From positions 281,001-345,000 of the forward strand of contig NZ_CP032125.1 in assembly GCF_003544895.1 (NCBI RefSeq): 64,000 bases of DNA. The letters run 5' to 3'. Positions 20,031-32,900 of this stretch are shown here, one piece after another. This DNA is from Profundibacter amoris (GTDB lineage: Bacteria > Pseudomonadota > Alphaproteobacteria > Rhodobacterales > Rhodobacteraceae). The notes under the pieces were generated by a model. It worked only from the letters and a program-made list of their open reading frames with translations. It was not told the origin of the DNA and ran no database searches. Each line of letters opens with the position of its first letter. Position 1 is the first letter of the stretch. A program made the translations under genes and the position numbers.

Positions 20031-21707
20031 ATGAACGTACCTAGTCGAGATGAAGCCATCCGTTCCGTGACGGCGAGAGAAATGGACCGGCTTTCGCGCT
20101 GGGCCAGCCGCAAGCCGGTCATTGCTCTGATGGGGGAATTCAGTTCGGGTAAGTCAACTTTGTTGAACATGCTGGTTGGCCAGTCAATTTTGCCAACGCA
20201 AGTTACCGCCACCCGGTTGCCGCCCGTATGGTTGCGGCATGGGGACAAGTCGCCTTTCTGGGTCGATCGCAATGGGGACCGGCATGATGTGGCAATTGAT
20301 GATCTGTCATCGGTTCCTGTTAAAGAAGCGCGATATATCCGCATTTACGCCATCTCAGAACAGTTGGAAAAATGCGATCTGATCGACACCCCCGGTATTT
20401 CGGACCCGAACATTCCAACCGATAGCTGGATCAACACGATTGGTTATGCCAACTCGGTTCTGTGGTGCACCCACGCCGGTCAGGCATGGCGTGAAAGCGA
20501 ACGCAGCCAGTGGGAGGCCCTGCCTGAACGGCTGCGCGAGAACAGCCTGCTATTGGTGACCCGTGCCGACAAGATCGTTTCGCGCGAGGATCTGGATAAA
20601 ATCAACCGACGCCTGCAACGTGAAACCAACGATTTGTTCAGCTCGCATCGCTTCATTTCGTTGACGCTGGCCTTGCGTGCCCGCCAAGGAGAGGACCAGA
20701 ACAACCTGTGGGTCAGAAGTGGCGGCGAGGCTTTTATGAAAAGCCTCGATGGGATAATCGCAAGAATTAACCAGAAGCGCCAAAAGGAATTGGGGCGTTA
20801 CCGGTCTACCGGCGGGCCTGTTGGCGCCGTTCGCGACAATGTTTCAATTCTTCGCCCGACCCGCGTCCGGCCGAATGATCCAGCAAGGCAGAAGGCGCGT
20901 CTGGATGCAACGGATGCTACAAACCTGCGCAGTGGTGCCTTGGGTCCGGTTGCTGAGGGTGAGGACGAAACCGCAGTTGATCGGGAAACGGATGACATTC
21001 TGGCCGAGGCCGAAAAGCCCATGGTGCTGGAAAAAACCGAAGAAGTTTCATCTGTAGAAGTGGAAATGAAGGCATCCGACGTGCCGGATGATGAAACTGT
21101 AGCGGAAGCGATTGAAGAGCCGATTGAGGTCGAGGAAGTCCTGCAAAATATCGAGGCCCCCAACCCCGAAGAATATATCGCGGACAATGCCGGGGAACCA
21201 GCAAACGTAATGGGTGAAACGCAAGCGCCTATCAACGAGTTGCAGGAAACTGATGATCAACATGATGATGCGGAAGACCAGGTTGATGATGCCGAAAACC
21301 AAGCGACAACAGATGGTCAGCCAGAAGAGCAGGCCGTTGATGTAGAAGAAGACGCGCGTTTGTTTCTGGATCAGATGAGCAAAATGGGTGATATTCAGAG
21401 CGACGATACAATTCTGGAACCCGATGCCAACGAGGAGATTCAGGAGAAAGAGGCCGAGGCCAAAGATATCCTGAATGTTGTCTCGAAAATCGCTGCCGTG
21501 TCCGACGAGGGCCCCGAGGCGAATGTTTCGGATGAGGTAACAGCCGAGAAGGCAGATAGCGAATATGAGCGCTCACAGTCCCCCAGTGAAGTCTGGAAGG
21601 AGATTCTGGCCTCGCAGGATATTGAAACCATGCCGCAAATGATCGAAGCCATTTCACAGTTGCTTGAGCGGCTTGATCGCAAACATTTTGATTCTGAAGC
21701 AGCCTGA
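20031..21707 (+). CDS. Dynamin-like GTPase with acidic tail, short member of pair A
   Basis: 558 residues from the ATG at 20031. The GTPase domain occupies about the first 260 residues: G1 GEFSSGKS (35-42), G3 DTPG (119-122), then WCTHAGQAWRESERSQWEAL, G4 region LVTRADK. The remainder (about 290-530) is low-complexity and very acidic (Glu/Asp/Ala/Val), probably disordered, ending in a short helical segment (PSEVWKEILASQDIETMPQ). Paralogous to the gene at 24693, which lacks this tail. Co-directional with the long GTPase upstream; the two probably form a hetero-oligomer. Confidence 0.82.
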   Translation: MNVPSRDEAIRSVTAREMDRLSRWASRKPVIALMGEFSSGKSTLLNMLVGQSILPTQVTATRLPPVWLRHGDKSPFWVDRNGDRHDVAIDDLSSVPVKEARYIRIYAISEQLEKCDLIDTPGISDPNIPTDSWINTIGYANSVLWCTHAGQAWRESERSQWEALPERLRENSLLLVTRADKIVSREDLDKINRRLQRETNDLFSSHRFISLTLALRARQGEDQNNLWVRSGGEAFMKSLDGIIARINQKRQKELGRYRSTGGPVGAVRDNVSILRPTRVRPNDPARQKARLDATDATNLRSGALGPVAEGEDETAVDRETDDILAEAEKPMVLEKTEEVSSVEVEMKASDVPDDETVAEAIEEPIEVEEVLQNIEAPNPEEYIADNAGEPANVMGETQAPINELQETDDQHDDAEDQVDDAENQATTDGQPEEQAVDVEEDARLFLDQMSKMGDIQSDDTILEPDANEEIQEKEAEAKDILNVVSKIAAVSDEGPEANVSDEVTAEKADSEYERSQSPSEVWKEILASQDIETMPQMIEAISQLLERLDRKHFDSEAA

Positions 21708-21735
21708 ATGCGGTCTGCTCGACGCATTAATGGCT

Positions 21736-21774
21736 CCCCTCTTCCCTATCGTTGGTGACAATCTGGGAAGGGGG
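21736..21774 (+). terminator. Possible terminator after GTPase pair A
   Basis: CCCCTCTTCCC (21736-21746) can pair with GGGAAGGGGG (21765-21774) with one bulge, giving a GC-rich stem 29 bp after the stop of the short GTPase. A T-containing run follows about 10 nt later (ATTCTCTTTTA), so intrinsic termination is possible but not strong. Confidence 0.4.
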
Positions 21775-21960
21775 CATCGCATTCTCTTTTATAACTGAAG
21801 CATGCCCTTAAGCGGAGTTTTCGCGCAGATAAAACAACCATAAGGGGAAAACACCATAGTTTGGTCATACTATGACGCTACAATTATCACAATTGTTTCT
21901 TAAAAAAGTACAGGATTTAATTGCAATATTTACCAGTGGTACATTTGAAAGGGTTCAGCA

Positions 21961-22185
21961 ATGTCTGACGGCAGTAAAGTTTTAATAGTCTCTTTCGGGA
22001 CATTCTCGTGCACTCTGGAAGAGTTCAATGATTCATTCGAAGCGATGAAAGAGGTTACCGGTTTCTTTCAGGAACTTGTTAAAGGGGATCCGACTTTTGG
22101 AGTTGAACCTTCAGCGCCCGAGCTTGGCGAGGTTGGGAACCTACAGATTGAAAAAAACCCACGGGACCTGTCAGTCGTTAACTAA
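21961..22185 (+). CDS. Small orphan protein with a roseobacter GTFSCTLE-type domain
   Basis: 74 residues, between the two GTPase pairs. The opening (MSDGSKVLIVSFGTFSCTLE, then DSFEAMKEVTGFFQEL) resembles, from memory, the extreme N-terminus of a large conserved Rhodobacteraceae protein of unknown role, where it reads like VSYGTFSCTLEGFDDSF. Here it stands alone and ends in a stop 50 residues later. It could be a genuine mini-gene or a duplicated N-terminal fragment. An AT-rich upstream region provides room for its own promoter. Confidence 0.6.
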   Translation: MSDGSKVLIVSFGTFSCTLEEFNDSFEAMKEVTGFFQELVKGDPTFGVEPSAPELGEVGNLQIEKNPRDLSVVN

Positions 22186-22605
22186 TCCGAAGTTTTTTCG
22201 TCGCATAGGCGAAAGCGGCAAACAAATATACTGACAAGATGAAATAATGAATTGCACGGATTGCCACGCATTTAATCATTTTGTGGTGCCGTTCAACTTG
22301 TGACTACGACTAGTTTTTATTTGGAAAAATGTGAGGTTCGAGTGAATGGGTGAATTGGCATTCTATTGGTTGGAATTTATTCTTGGCAGTATTCGCTCTA
22401 TGATATCTATTTGTTTGGCGAAATATAAATATTCCCAAAGTGGAATAGAAAACTGCGCATGTATGGCTTGCAAGGAGAGTGAAAATACTTCACTAAATCC
22501 CGACCAATGTGTTCGGAATTTTTATTTGCCAAACACAAAATACCCGACAATCGCACCGATGAATATTTTTAAACCTTTTCGCCTATCAATGGTTGGTTAA
22601 CAGAT
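22186..22605. other. AT-rich spacer before GTPase pair B
   Basis: 420 bp with low GC. A plus-strand frame at 22346-22600 (84 residues, Cys-rich, hydrophobic start) ends 5 bp before the next gene, but I see no Shine-Dalgarno of note and no family resemblance, so I do not call it. The stretch probably carries the promoter of the second GTPase pair; I see no clear operator. Confidence 0.4.
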
Positions 22606-24696
22606 ATGGAAACCGAAGCAGCCACTCTTTTTCAAGAGCACAGAGTTGGTGAACAGCTACAAAGCGTTAAAGCCAGCTTGTTGGGACTGCTACATCAATT
22701 GGGCAGCCTGTCTGATGGTGCGTTAAAGGAACGTCTTGGGCCGGTTGAAAAACGGCTTATGGAAAATCAGGCCCGGGTTGCGGTCATTGGCCAGGTGAAG
22801 GCCGGAAAATCCAGCCTGATAAACTGCTTGATCAGAAAACCGGAATTCCTGCCATCGGACATCAATCCGTGGACGTCGATTGTAACGCAGCTCCACTTTG
22901 CGCACCCTTCAGGGCAAACCAGTGGTGCAATATTCCGCTTTTTCGACGAAGAACAATGGTACCAGCTGGCCACACGCGGCGGGCGTCTGGGTGAACTGAC
23001 CGACGGGTTGCTGGAAGATTACAAAAGCGAGCAGTTGTTTGATCAGGTCGATGCCATGCGCGAGCGGGCAAAGATGCGGCTGAGTGATAAATTTGAAGCG
23101 CTGCTGGGGCAGTCGCACAAGTTTAACACAATAAACAGTGAAATCATGTCGCGGTATGTCTGTGCAGGTGACTGCCCGGATACACCCGTTAAAAAATCAG
23201 TCGCTGGTCGTTTCAGCGATATCACGCGCGCTGCCGAGGTGTTTTTCGAGCAAGACCCGTTTGGGTGCCCGATGTGCATTATGGACACACCGGGTATCAA
23301 TGACCCGCTATTGATCCGCGAAGAGATTACCCAGCAGAGCCTGGAAACAGCAGATTACTTTGTGGTTGTCCTGTCTGCGCATCAATCCCTGACAAATGTT
23401 GATCTGCGGCTGATCCGCTTGCTTAAGGCGCTAAATCAGGACCAGATTGTCGTTTTTGTAAATCGGGTTGACGAGGTTACGGCCTCGGCTGACGAGTTGG
23501 AAAAATTGCGCAAACGGGTTGTCGGGCAGCTAAGGAGAGAGCTGAACGGCAAAGAAGTGCCGGTGATTCTGGGGAGTGCTGCATGGGCTGACTATGCGCT
23601 GACCGAGAATGATGAATACCTTGATCCTGATGTCTTGCAGGATTTCGTTCAGGTTTGCGGTCTGGAGGAGCAGGTCGAAAAGAGCACACCAGCCGATCTG
23701 GTAAATGCTGAAATGCGTGCTTCGGCCTATGTGGCTTCCGGTTTGCCAAAACTGGAAGAAGCATTGTCGGACATGATCTATCACAAGGCCGCCGCGACTG
23801 ATTTGATCGAGGCAGTGACCGATCTTGAAAACCTGTCCCGCCAAACGATCGAGCAAACGCGCGTCCGGATTGATAATCTGATCCGCGAAGACGCCAACGC
23901 GGCCCCCATTCTGACCCGTGAAGAAAAAGACCAGTTGGTGATTCTCGCGCGCGCCCAGATCAAATCTGTTTTCAAATCCCTGAAAGTAAGCGCAGCCGAG
24001 GGCTGGGAGGAACTGCAGGCCGATCTGGCATTCACGATAAACGGGTATTCGGACAATTATTATGAGACCATCCTTGCCGAGATCGCCGACCTGAAGCGTG
24101 GCGAGACATATCAGTGTGACCTTGATCCGTTGCGGGAGACCCTAAGGGAGCATTACACGCTGGCATTTGAAGCAATCCGCAACAGTCTGGTTGACGAGAT
24201 TGTCATCCTTAACCAGTCATTGGGCGCGGAATTCTGCGAAGAGATACGTGACCATATGAAGGCCGTTCGGGCAAATACATGGTTTCTGGGAACATTGCTG
24301 CCGAAAACCGACGCTTTATACAGGACTGTTTCGCTGGATTTGACCGCCAGTTGGCTGAACGGGTTGCTGGGGTTCCCACGGGGCAAAATCCGTCAGGCTG
24401 TTGATACCGCCAGCAAGCAGTTCAGGGATATCTGTTCGGAAATGGTGGGCAAAGGACGTTCGGATATCGAAACAGCGATTGAGCGTTTGATGGGGGAATA
24501 TATTGATGATGTATCCCAACATTTGGATGTGTTTTCCGAGCAGGGCAAAGACGGCAAGGTACACACCAATCAGGAAAACCGCACCCGTAAACGGACAATG
24601 CAGCAATCCTCGAATGATCTGGAAACAGCCGAGATGCTGGTGGAAACCCTTGTTGAAATCAGATCAATGCTAGAAGCGTCGGGCGGTGCCAAATGA
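22606..24696 (+). CDS. Dynamin-like GTPase, long member of pair B
   Basis: 696 residues. G1 GQVKAGKS (62-69), INPWTSIVTQLHF at G2, G3 DTPGINDP, and G4 VNRVDE. The first 330 residues align closely with the long member of pair A, including SHKFNTINSEIMSRYVCAGD versus SHKYGYYDNELIQRYVCVGD, so the two are paralogues from a duplication. The C-terminal half is helical, with a hydrophobic/basic stretch (DLTASWLNGLLGFPRGK) at the place of the Trp-rich segment in pair A. No TM segment. Its stop overlaps the next start as ATGA. Confidence 0.85.
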   Translation: METEAATLFQEHRVGEQLQSVKASLLGLLHQLGSLSDGALKERLGPVEKRLMENQARVAVIGQVKAGKSSLINCLIRKPEFLPSDINPWTSIVTQLHFAHPSGQTSGAIFRFFDEEQWYQLATRGGRLGELTDGLLEDYKSEQLFDQVDAMRERAKMRLSDKFEALLGQSHKFNTINSEIMSRYVCAGDCPDTPVKKSVAGRFSDITRAAEVFFEQDPFGCPMCIMDTPGINDPLLIREEITQQSLETADYFVVVLSAHQSLTNVDLRLIRLLKALNQDQIVVFVNRVDEVTASADELEKLRKRVVGQLRRELNGKEVPVILGSAAWADYALTENDEYLDPDVLQDFVQVCGLEEQVEKSTPADLVNAEMRASAYVASGLPKLEEALSDMIYHKAAATDLIEAVTDLENLSRQTIEQTRVRIDNLIREDANAAPILTREEKDQLVILARAQIKSVFKSLKVSAAEGWEELQADLAFTINGYSDNYYETILAEIADLKRGETYQCDLDPLRETLREHYTLAFEAIRNSLVDEIVILNQSLGAEFCEEIRDHMKAVRANTWFLGTLLPKTDALYRTVSLDLTASWLNGLLGFPRGKIRQAVDTASKQFRDICSEMVGKGRSDIETAIERLMGEYIDDVSQHLDVFSEQGKDGKVHTNQENRTRKRTMQQSSNDLETAEMLVETLVEIRSMLEASGGAK

Positions 24697-25997
24697 AACA
24701 TTCAGCAATCGAGCAAAAGCAGCTTTCGTTCCTGCAAGATTTTATTGCCAAGACAGACCCCGACCTGGGTTCGATACCAAAAGAAGCAGGCCCCCTGCGG
24801 CAGCTTGCCCGAAAGCTGTTCAACCGGTTGCGCACGCCAGTAAGGTTCATTGTCGCCGGGGAATTCAGTGCAGGAAAATCAACGCTTACAAATCTGCTGG
24901 TGGGTAAAAATTTGATCCCGACCAGTGTTTTGGCCAGTGAACTGCCGCCGTTGTTGTTTCGCTATGGTGCCACAACGCAAATTGCCGCTGGTTGGTGGGA
25001 TCAGAAGAAACTGATGCCGGTTAAGGATGTAGATTTCGATGCAGCCGTAAAGATGGATCCGGATTTCATTCTGGTAACAACCCCCAATCCATTCCTGAAG
25101 GATATCAACATCTTTGATAGTCCGGGGACAAGCGACCCACTTAGCAATGACAGCAAGATGCAGCATCTTGTCAAAAGCTCCGAGGCGACGATCTGGTGCA
25201 CGAATGCAGTCCAGGCCTGGCGCGAGAGTGAGCGTTATACCTGGTCCAGCCTGCCTGCAATTAACCGTAAGAACAGCATTCTGGCCGTCACCCATACTGA
25301 TCTGCCAGCCGTTAAACGTGGCATAGACAGGGTTATGGCGCGTGTTCAAAAAGAGGCCGGAGAGTTTTTTAAAACCATCGTGCCCGTCGCTGCGCCCAAG
25401 GCGTCAAAGGCGGCTCCTGACGGGGTTGTTCAGGATAAAGAAGCCTGGGCGGCGCATGGCGGCGAAGCAATATTCACAGCTATCAGGGAAATAGCAGAGC
25501 CAATTCGGGAAAAGAAACTGGCAGACGCAACCGCTATTATCGAGAGCCAACTTATCCCCTTTTTCGAGAGGCTGAAGTCGCGAGATAGTGCAGACGAGGC
25601 CACAAGCAAGGCACCAATTCAGCCACTGGAATTAAAGGCAGGTGGTGCAAAGACACAGGCAGAGGTTCCGGAATCCCCGCTATTGGCGGAGTGGAACAAC
25701 AAGACACGGGATCTCATTGCCACCATCGAAAAATCCGATGACACGGATGTAAGCAAGCTCATTCAATCCAGTTGCAATATTGTGATGGAGATGACGGATA
25801 CGCTGACACTGATTGATCCGCAAACCCCGGAAATTGAATGGCTCACAAACCAGTTTCAGGAGGCGTTGGACCAATTGTTCCTGATGCAACTTGAAACCGG
25901 CGACGAGCCGCTGGAAACAACCACGCTTCTTTTGTTGCAGCTAAGCCGCGATATGGAACAGGCCACCACACGGACAAATATTTCCCGTGTAAGTTAA
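24693..25997 (+). CDS. Dynamin-like GTPase, short member of pair B
   Basis: 434 residues. G1 GEFSAGKS, then TSVLASELPPLLFRYG, G3 DSPGTSDP, WCTNAVQAWRESERYTWSSL and G4-like THTD. The GTPase domain is paralogous to the short member of pair A (the WCT-AWRESER block is almost identical), but the long acidic tail is absent. The C-terminal 150 residues are helical. Translation is coupled to the long member by ATGA overlap, supporting a stoichiometric two-protein GTPase complex. Confidence 0.83.
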   Translation: MKHSAIEQKQLSFLQDFIAKTDPDLGSIPKEAGPLRQLARKLFNRLRTPVRFIVAGEFSAGKSTLTNLLVGKNLIPTSVLASELPPLLFRYGATTQIAAGWWDQKKLMPVKDVDFDAAVKMDPDFILVTTPNPFLKDINIFDSPGTSDPLSNDSKMQHLVKSSEATIWCTNAVQAWRESERYTWSSLPAINRKNSILAVTHTDLPAVKRGIDRVMARVQKEAGEFFKTIVPVAAPKASKAAPDGVVQDKEAWAAHGGEAIFTAIREIAEPIREKKLADATAIIESQLIPFFERLKSRDSADEATSKAPIQPLELKAGGAKTQAEVPESPLLAEWNNKTRDLIATIEKSDDTDVSKLIQSSCNIVMEMTDTLTLIDPQTPEIEWLTNQFQEALDQLFLMQLETGDEPLETTTLLLLQLSRDMEQATTRTNISRVS

Positions 25998-26145
25998 AGG
26001 CCGTTTGACCCGACGCTGAATTAATAAGTTGTATTAGTTCTGACCTCACCAGACACCGCCCCCGTATCAGCGAACTGAACCGTAAGCGGCGGGCCTATTG
26101 ATGGGGCCCCCGCGGTAAATCGGCTACCGACTTCCCGGCCTATGG

Positions 26146-28677
<2,532 letters not shown>

Positions 28678-28735
28678 GGCACACCTGTGGAATCATTGTT
28701 TCAGGCCACAGATAGGGGTTCCAGTTGGTGGAAGG

Positions 28736-29764
28736 TCAAGAGCGTATTAACGTGTCGCCGAATTGCAGCTTTGGCGTCAGTTCAACCCGCTGCGGCGCGT
28801 CTTCGCCACGGGAACGGGCGGCGATGATTTCAGCGGCGGCGCGGCCAATTTTATGGCGCTCGGCGTCCATTGTGGCCAGTTGTTTGGGCAGACCATTCAA
28901 CAGTTCAACCCCGTTGAACCCAGCCAGCCCGACCTGTCCGGGCACATCAATGCCGTTGGCCAGACAATAGAGCAACCCGCCAGCCCCGATCATATCGTTG
29001 GAATAATACAGAAAATCCAGATCGGGCGAACGTTTCAGAATTGCCTCGGTCATCTCGCGGCCCTTTACCAGTGCCGAGCCGCCAGAATAGAATTCCTGAT
29101 CGGAAATCTCGATTCCGGCATCGGCCAGCGCTTCGCTAAACCCTTCGAACCGTTTGCGGGCGCGGTGGTCCAGCGGCATGTTGGTGCCCATAAAGCCGAT
29201 TTCGCGATAGCCCGCCTTGATGATGGCTTCGGCCATTTCGCGGCCTGCGCGGCGTTGTGACACACCAACGATGGCATCTATCGGGTCGCCGTCCAGATCC
29301 ATGATTTCCACAATCGGTACATCGGCGTTGCGCATCATGGCGCGGGCGGCGTCGGTGTGTTCCAGACCGGCGATGATAACGCCGGAAGGGCGCCACGACA
29401 ACATTTCAAACAGCACGGATTCCTCTTTTTCCGGCTGGTAGTTGGTGACGCCGAACACCGGCTGCAACGGGGTTTCGTCCAGCACCTCGTTGATGCTGGT
29501 CAGGACCTCGGGGAATACCATGTTTGAAAGGGACGGTATAATCACCGCCACCAGATTGACCCGCTGGCTGGCCAGCGCGCCGGCGATCTTGTTGGGGACA
29601 TAGCCCAGCCGTTTGGCCGCTTCAGTGACTTTCAGGCGGGTGGCGTCCGACACATCGCCGCGATTGCGCAAAACACGGCTGACGGTCATTTCGCTCACGC
29701 CCGAGGCCTCGGAGACGTCGCGCAGGGTCAGCGGGCGTTTGGGCGGTGTGGTCGGCGATGACAC
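28736..29764 (-). CDS. LacI-family transcriptional regulator
   Basis: 342 residues. The N-terminal helix-turn-helix and hinge are standard (LTLRDVSEASGVSEMTVSRVLRN, then YVPNKIAGALASQR). A periplasmic-binding-like effector domain follows, of the gluconate-repressor (GntR-like) type by overall appearance. The ligand is not determinable, and no sugar-uptake or catabolic gene lies beside it. A palindromic operator-like site lies about 80 bp upstream of the start, consistent with autoregulation. Confidence 0.9.
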   Translation of the reverse strand: MSSPTTPPKRPLTLRDVSEASGVSEMTVSRVLRNRGDVSDATRLKVTEAAKRLGYVPNKIAGALASQRVNLVAVIIPSLSNMVFPEVLTSINEVLDETPLQPVFGVTNYQPEKEESVLFEMLSWRPSGVIIAGLEHTDAARAMMRNADVPIVEIMDLDGDPIDAIVGVSQRRAGREMAEAIIKAGYREIGFMGTNMPLDHRARKRFEGFSEALADAGIEISDQEFYSGGSALVKGREMTEAILKRSPDLDFLYYSNDMIGAGGLLYCLANGIDVPGQVGLAGFNGVELLNGLPKQLATMDAERHKIGRAAAEIIAARSRGEDAPQRVELTPKLQFGDTLIRS

Positions 29765-29842
29765 GAATGAATTTCCTGTTATGGCGTTTACACACTTGTT
29801 ACAGGCAAAATTTCATCTTGTCCAAGGTTGATCTATTGCCTA

Positions 29843-29856
29843 TGATAGCGCTAACA
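29843..29856. promoter_or_regulatory. LacI-family operator-like palindrome
   Basis: TGATAGCGCTAACA is palindromic around GCGC with one mismatched pair, the typical form of LacI/GntR-type operators. It lies 79 bp upstream of the LacI-family start codon and is the only such site I noticed nearby, so autoregulation is the simplest reading. Confidence 0.55.
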
Positions 29857-29894
29857 GAATGATCCGGTTCTGTTTCGGCAAGGTCGGATAGCAG

Positions 29895-29926
29895 AAGGGG
29901 AGCGGTGGGCCAACAACGCTCCCCTT
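29895..29926 (-). terminator. Terminator hairpin after the RND operon
   Basis: AAGGGGAGCG (29895-29904) pairs perfectly with CGCTCCCCTT (29917-29926), a 10-bp stem with a 12-nt loop, placed 8 bp downstream of the RND permease stop on the minus strand. The T-rich tail (TTTATTTT) is on the plus-strand side, so it may act in both directions. Confidence 0.6.
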
Positions 29927-29934
29927 TATTTTGC

Positions 29935-32900
29935 CTACATTTTGAAGACGCGATAGATAGCCGGAATGACCAGCACGGTCAGCAGCGTGGATGTGGCCAA
30001 CCCGAACAGCAGCGAAATTGCCAGCCCTTGGAAAATCGGGTCCGACAGGATCACGCCCGCGCCGATCATCGCCGCAAGAGCCGTCAGCAGGATCGGTTTG
30101 AAACGTGTGGCCCCGGCGGCGATCAGGATATCCAGATCAACGCGGCCTTCACCCTCGTTCCTGATGAAATCGACCAGCAGGATCGAGTTTCGCACAATAA
30201 TCCCCGCCAGCGCGATGAAGCCGATCATTGATGTGGCCGAGAAGGGGGCGTTGAACAACCAGTGGCCGAACATGATGCCAAGGAAGGTCAGCGGTACAGG
30301 CGTCAGGATCACCAGCGGCAATCGGAACGACCCGAACTGCGCCACCACAAGGATATAAATGCCCAACAGGGCCACGCCGAATGCCGCGCCCATGTCGCGG
30401 AAGGTGACCCATGTGACCTCCCATTCGCCATCCCACAGCAGGGTGACGTTTTCCTCTTCTGTGGGCATACCATGCAGGCTGATTTCAGGTTTTTCCATGT
30501 CGGACCAGTCCATCTTGTCCAACTCGTTCGCAACCGCCAACATGCCGTATAGAGGGGCTTCGAACCGGCCGGCCATTTCGCCCATAACCATTTCGGCATA
30601 GCGCCCATTATGGCGGAAGATGGGGAAAGATGCGCGTTCTTCAACAATCCGCACCACATCGCCCAATTCGACCACACCGCGATCACCCGGCAGCACGTTG
30701 GTTGGCACTGGGGTTGCCAGCATACGTTCGTCGATCACGCGGTCCCCACGATCACGGCCAACCACGATCGGGATCGGTTGACGGCCGTTGCTGCGGTGGG
30801 AATATCCAACCGTGATCTGGCTGTTCAGCATCCGCAGGGTATCCAGCGCATCGCTTTCCTGAACGTGGTAGAACTCCAGATCATCCGCGACCAGTTCGGC
30901 CCGTTTCTGGCGTGGTTGCACCCCAAAGCTGTCGTCCACATCGACGATATAGGGCACGGCCTCAAAGGCCTGACGAATGCGGCGTGCAGCTTCGCGGCGG
31001 GTTTCGGCATCGGGGCCGTATACCTCGGCCAGCAGGGTGGCGATAACGGGCGGGCCGGGGGGCGGCTCGACTGTTTTGATGTTGGTGCCGGGGGGGACAT
31101 CCATCGCGGTCAGCAATTCACGCAATTCCAGCGCGATTTCGTGGCTGGTGCGGGTCCGTTCGCCCTTGGCCAACAGGTTGATTTGCACGTCGCCCAATTC
31201 CGGCAGTTGGCGCAGGAAGTAATGGCGCACCAAGCCGTTAAAATTGAACGGCGCAGCCGTGCCGGAATAGGTTTGGACCGAAACAACCTCGTCCAGCCCA
31301 AGCGCGATTTTGGCGGCCTGTTGGGCCACCGCATCCGTTGCCTCGACCGAGGCCCCTTCGGGCAGGTCGATCACCACTGATAATTCGGATTTATTGTCGA
31401 ACGGCAGCAGTTTGACGGTAACATCCTTGGTATAAAGTGCCGCCAAAGACCCGAACGAGGCCACTACGACGATCAGTAAAAATACAAGGCTGACAATTTT
31501 GTAACGCAGGACCGGACGGGCAAAGGCGACATAGAGTTTGCCCAGTTTGCCACCGGCTTCCGCATCCTCGTCATGATGCAGTTCGGCTTTGCCTGCGATT
31601 TTCATCATCAGCCACGGGGTGACCATCACCGCGACAAAGAATGAAATGATCATTGCAGCCGAGGCATTGGCCGGAATCGGGCTCATGTATGGACCCATCA
31701 GGCCGGACACAAACAGCATCGGCAACAGGGCGACAACAACCGTCAGGGTGGCGACGATTGTGGGGTTTCCGACCTCGGCCACGGCTTCGATCGCGGCGCT
31801 GAACCGGGTCTGGCCCTTGCGCTTCATCCCCCAGTGGCGGGCAATGTTTTCGATCACCACAATCGCATCATCCACCAGAATCCCGATGGAAAAGATCAGT
31901 GCGAACAGGGAAACGCGGTTCAGCGTATAGCCCATCAACCAGGACGCAAACAGCGTCATCAGAATGGTCATCGGGATGACAACGGCCACCACCACGGCCT
32001 CGCGCCAGCCGATCGCGATGAACACCAGTGCGACGATGGAAACGGTGGCAAGGCCCAGATGGAACAGCAGTTCGTTGGCTTTTTCATCTGCGGTTTCACC
32101 GTAGTCACGGGTGATTTCCACTTCCATCGTGTCGGGGATCAGGGTGCCTTCCAGTGTTTCCACCTTTTCCAGAATGGCTTCGGCGACCTTGACGGCATTT
32201 GATCCCGCGCGTTTGGCAATGGCCAGTGTAACGGCGGGCAGGCGTTCGATTTCGCCGTTATCGGCGCGGTGCAGGGTGGCAACATGGACTTCGTCCAGAT
32301 CAATCGCATAGGTCACATCGGCCACATCGCGCACATAGACGGGCCGGCCATCACGCGAAGTCAGCAACAGGTTGCCGATCTGGTCCGGTGTCGACAGGGT
32401 TTCGCCCAGAATAAAGGCGATCTGTTCGCCGTTGTCGCGCACTGTGCCGGCCGGCGAGGCCGAGTTGGCACCCTGAACCTTGCCCACCAGCTGTTGTAGC
32501 GTCACACCGTAAAGCGCCAGTTTTTCGGGATCGGGGGCGACGCGCAGCGCGTCCGAGGTTTCCCCAACAATAAAGGTCAGCCCGACATCGTCGATTTTGG
32601 CGATTTCGGAATTTACCTCGCGTACAATGCGGGTGATGTCATTGGCCGTTATCGTGTCCTGCCCCGGTTTCGGGGAAAAGGTCAGGGTGACAATGGCAAC
32701 GTCGTTAATGCCGCGCCCCACAACCAGCGGGTCGGGGATGCCGACGGGGATGCGGTCCATATTGGCGCGCAGTTTGTCATAGACGCGCAAAATGGCGGTT
32801 TCGGCGTCAACGCCGACAAGGAAACGCGCCGTCACCATAACCTGATTGTCGCGGGTCGAGGAATAGACATGTTCGACCTGATCAATACCTTTGACGATGT

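Noticed and set aside
22346..22600. 84-codon Cys-containing frame before GTPase pair B
   Set aside because: AT-rich chance frame with no convincing ribosome site or similarity; kept only as a note in the spacer entry.
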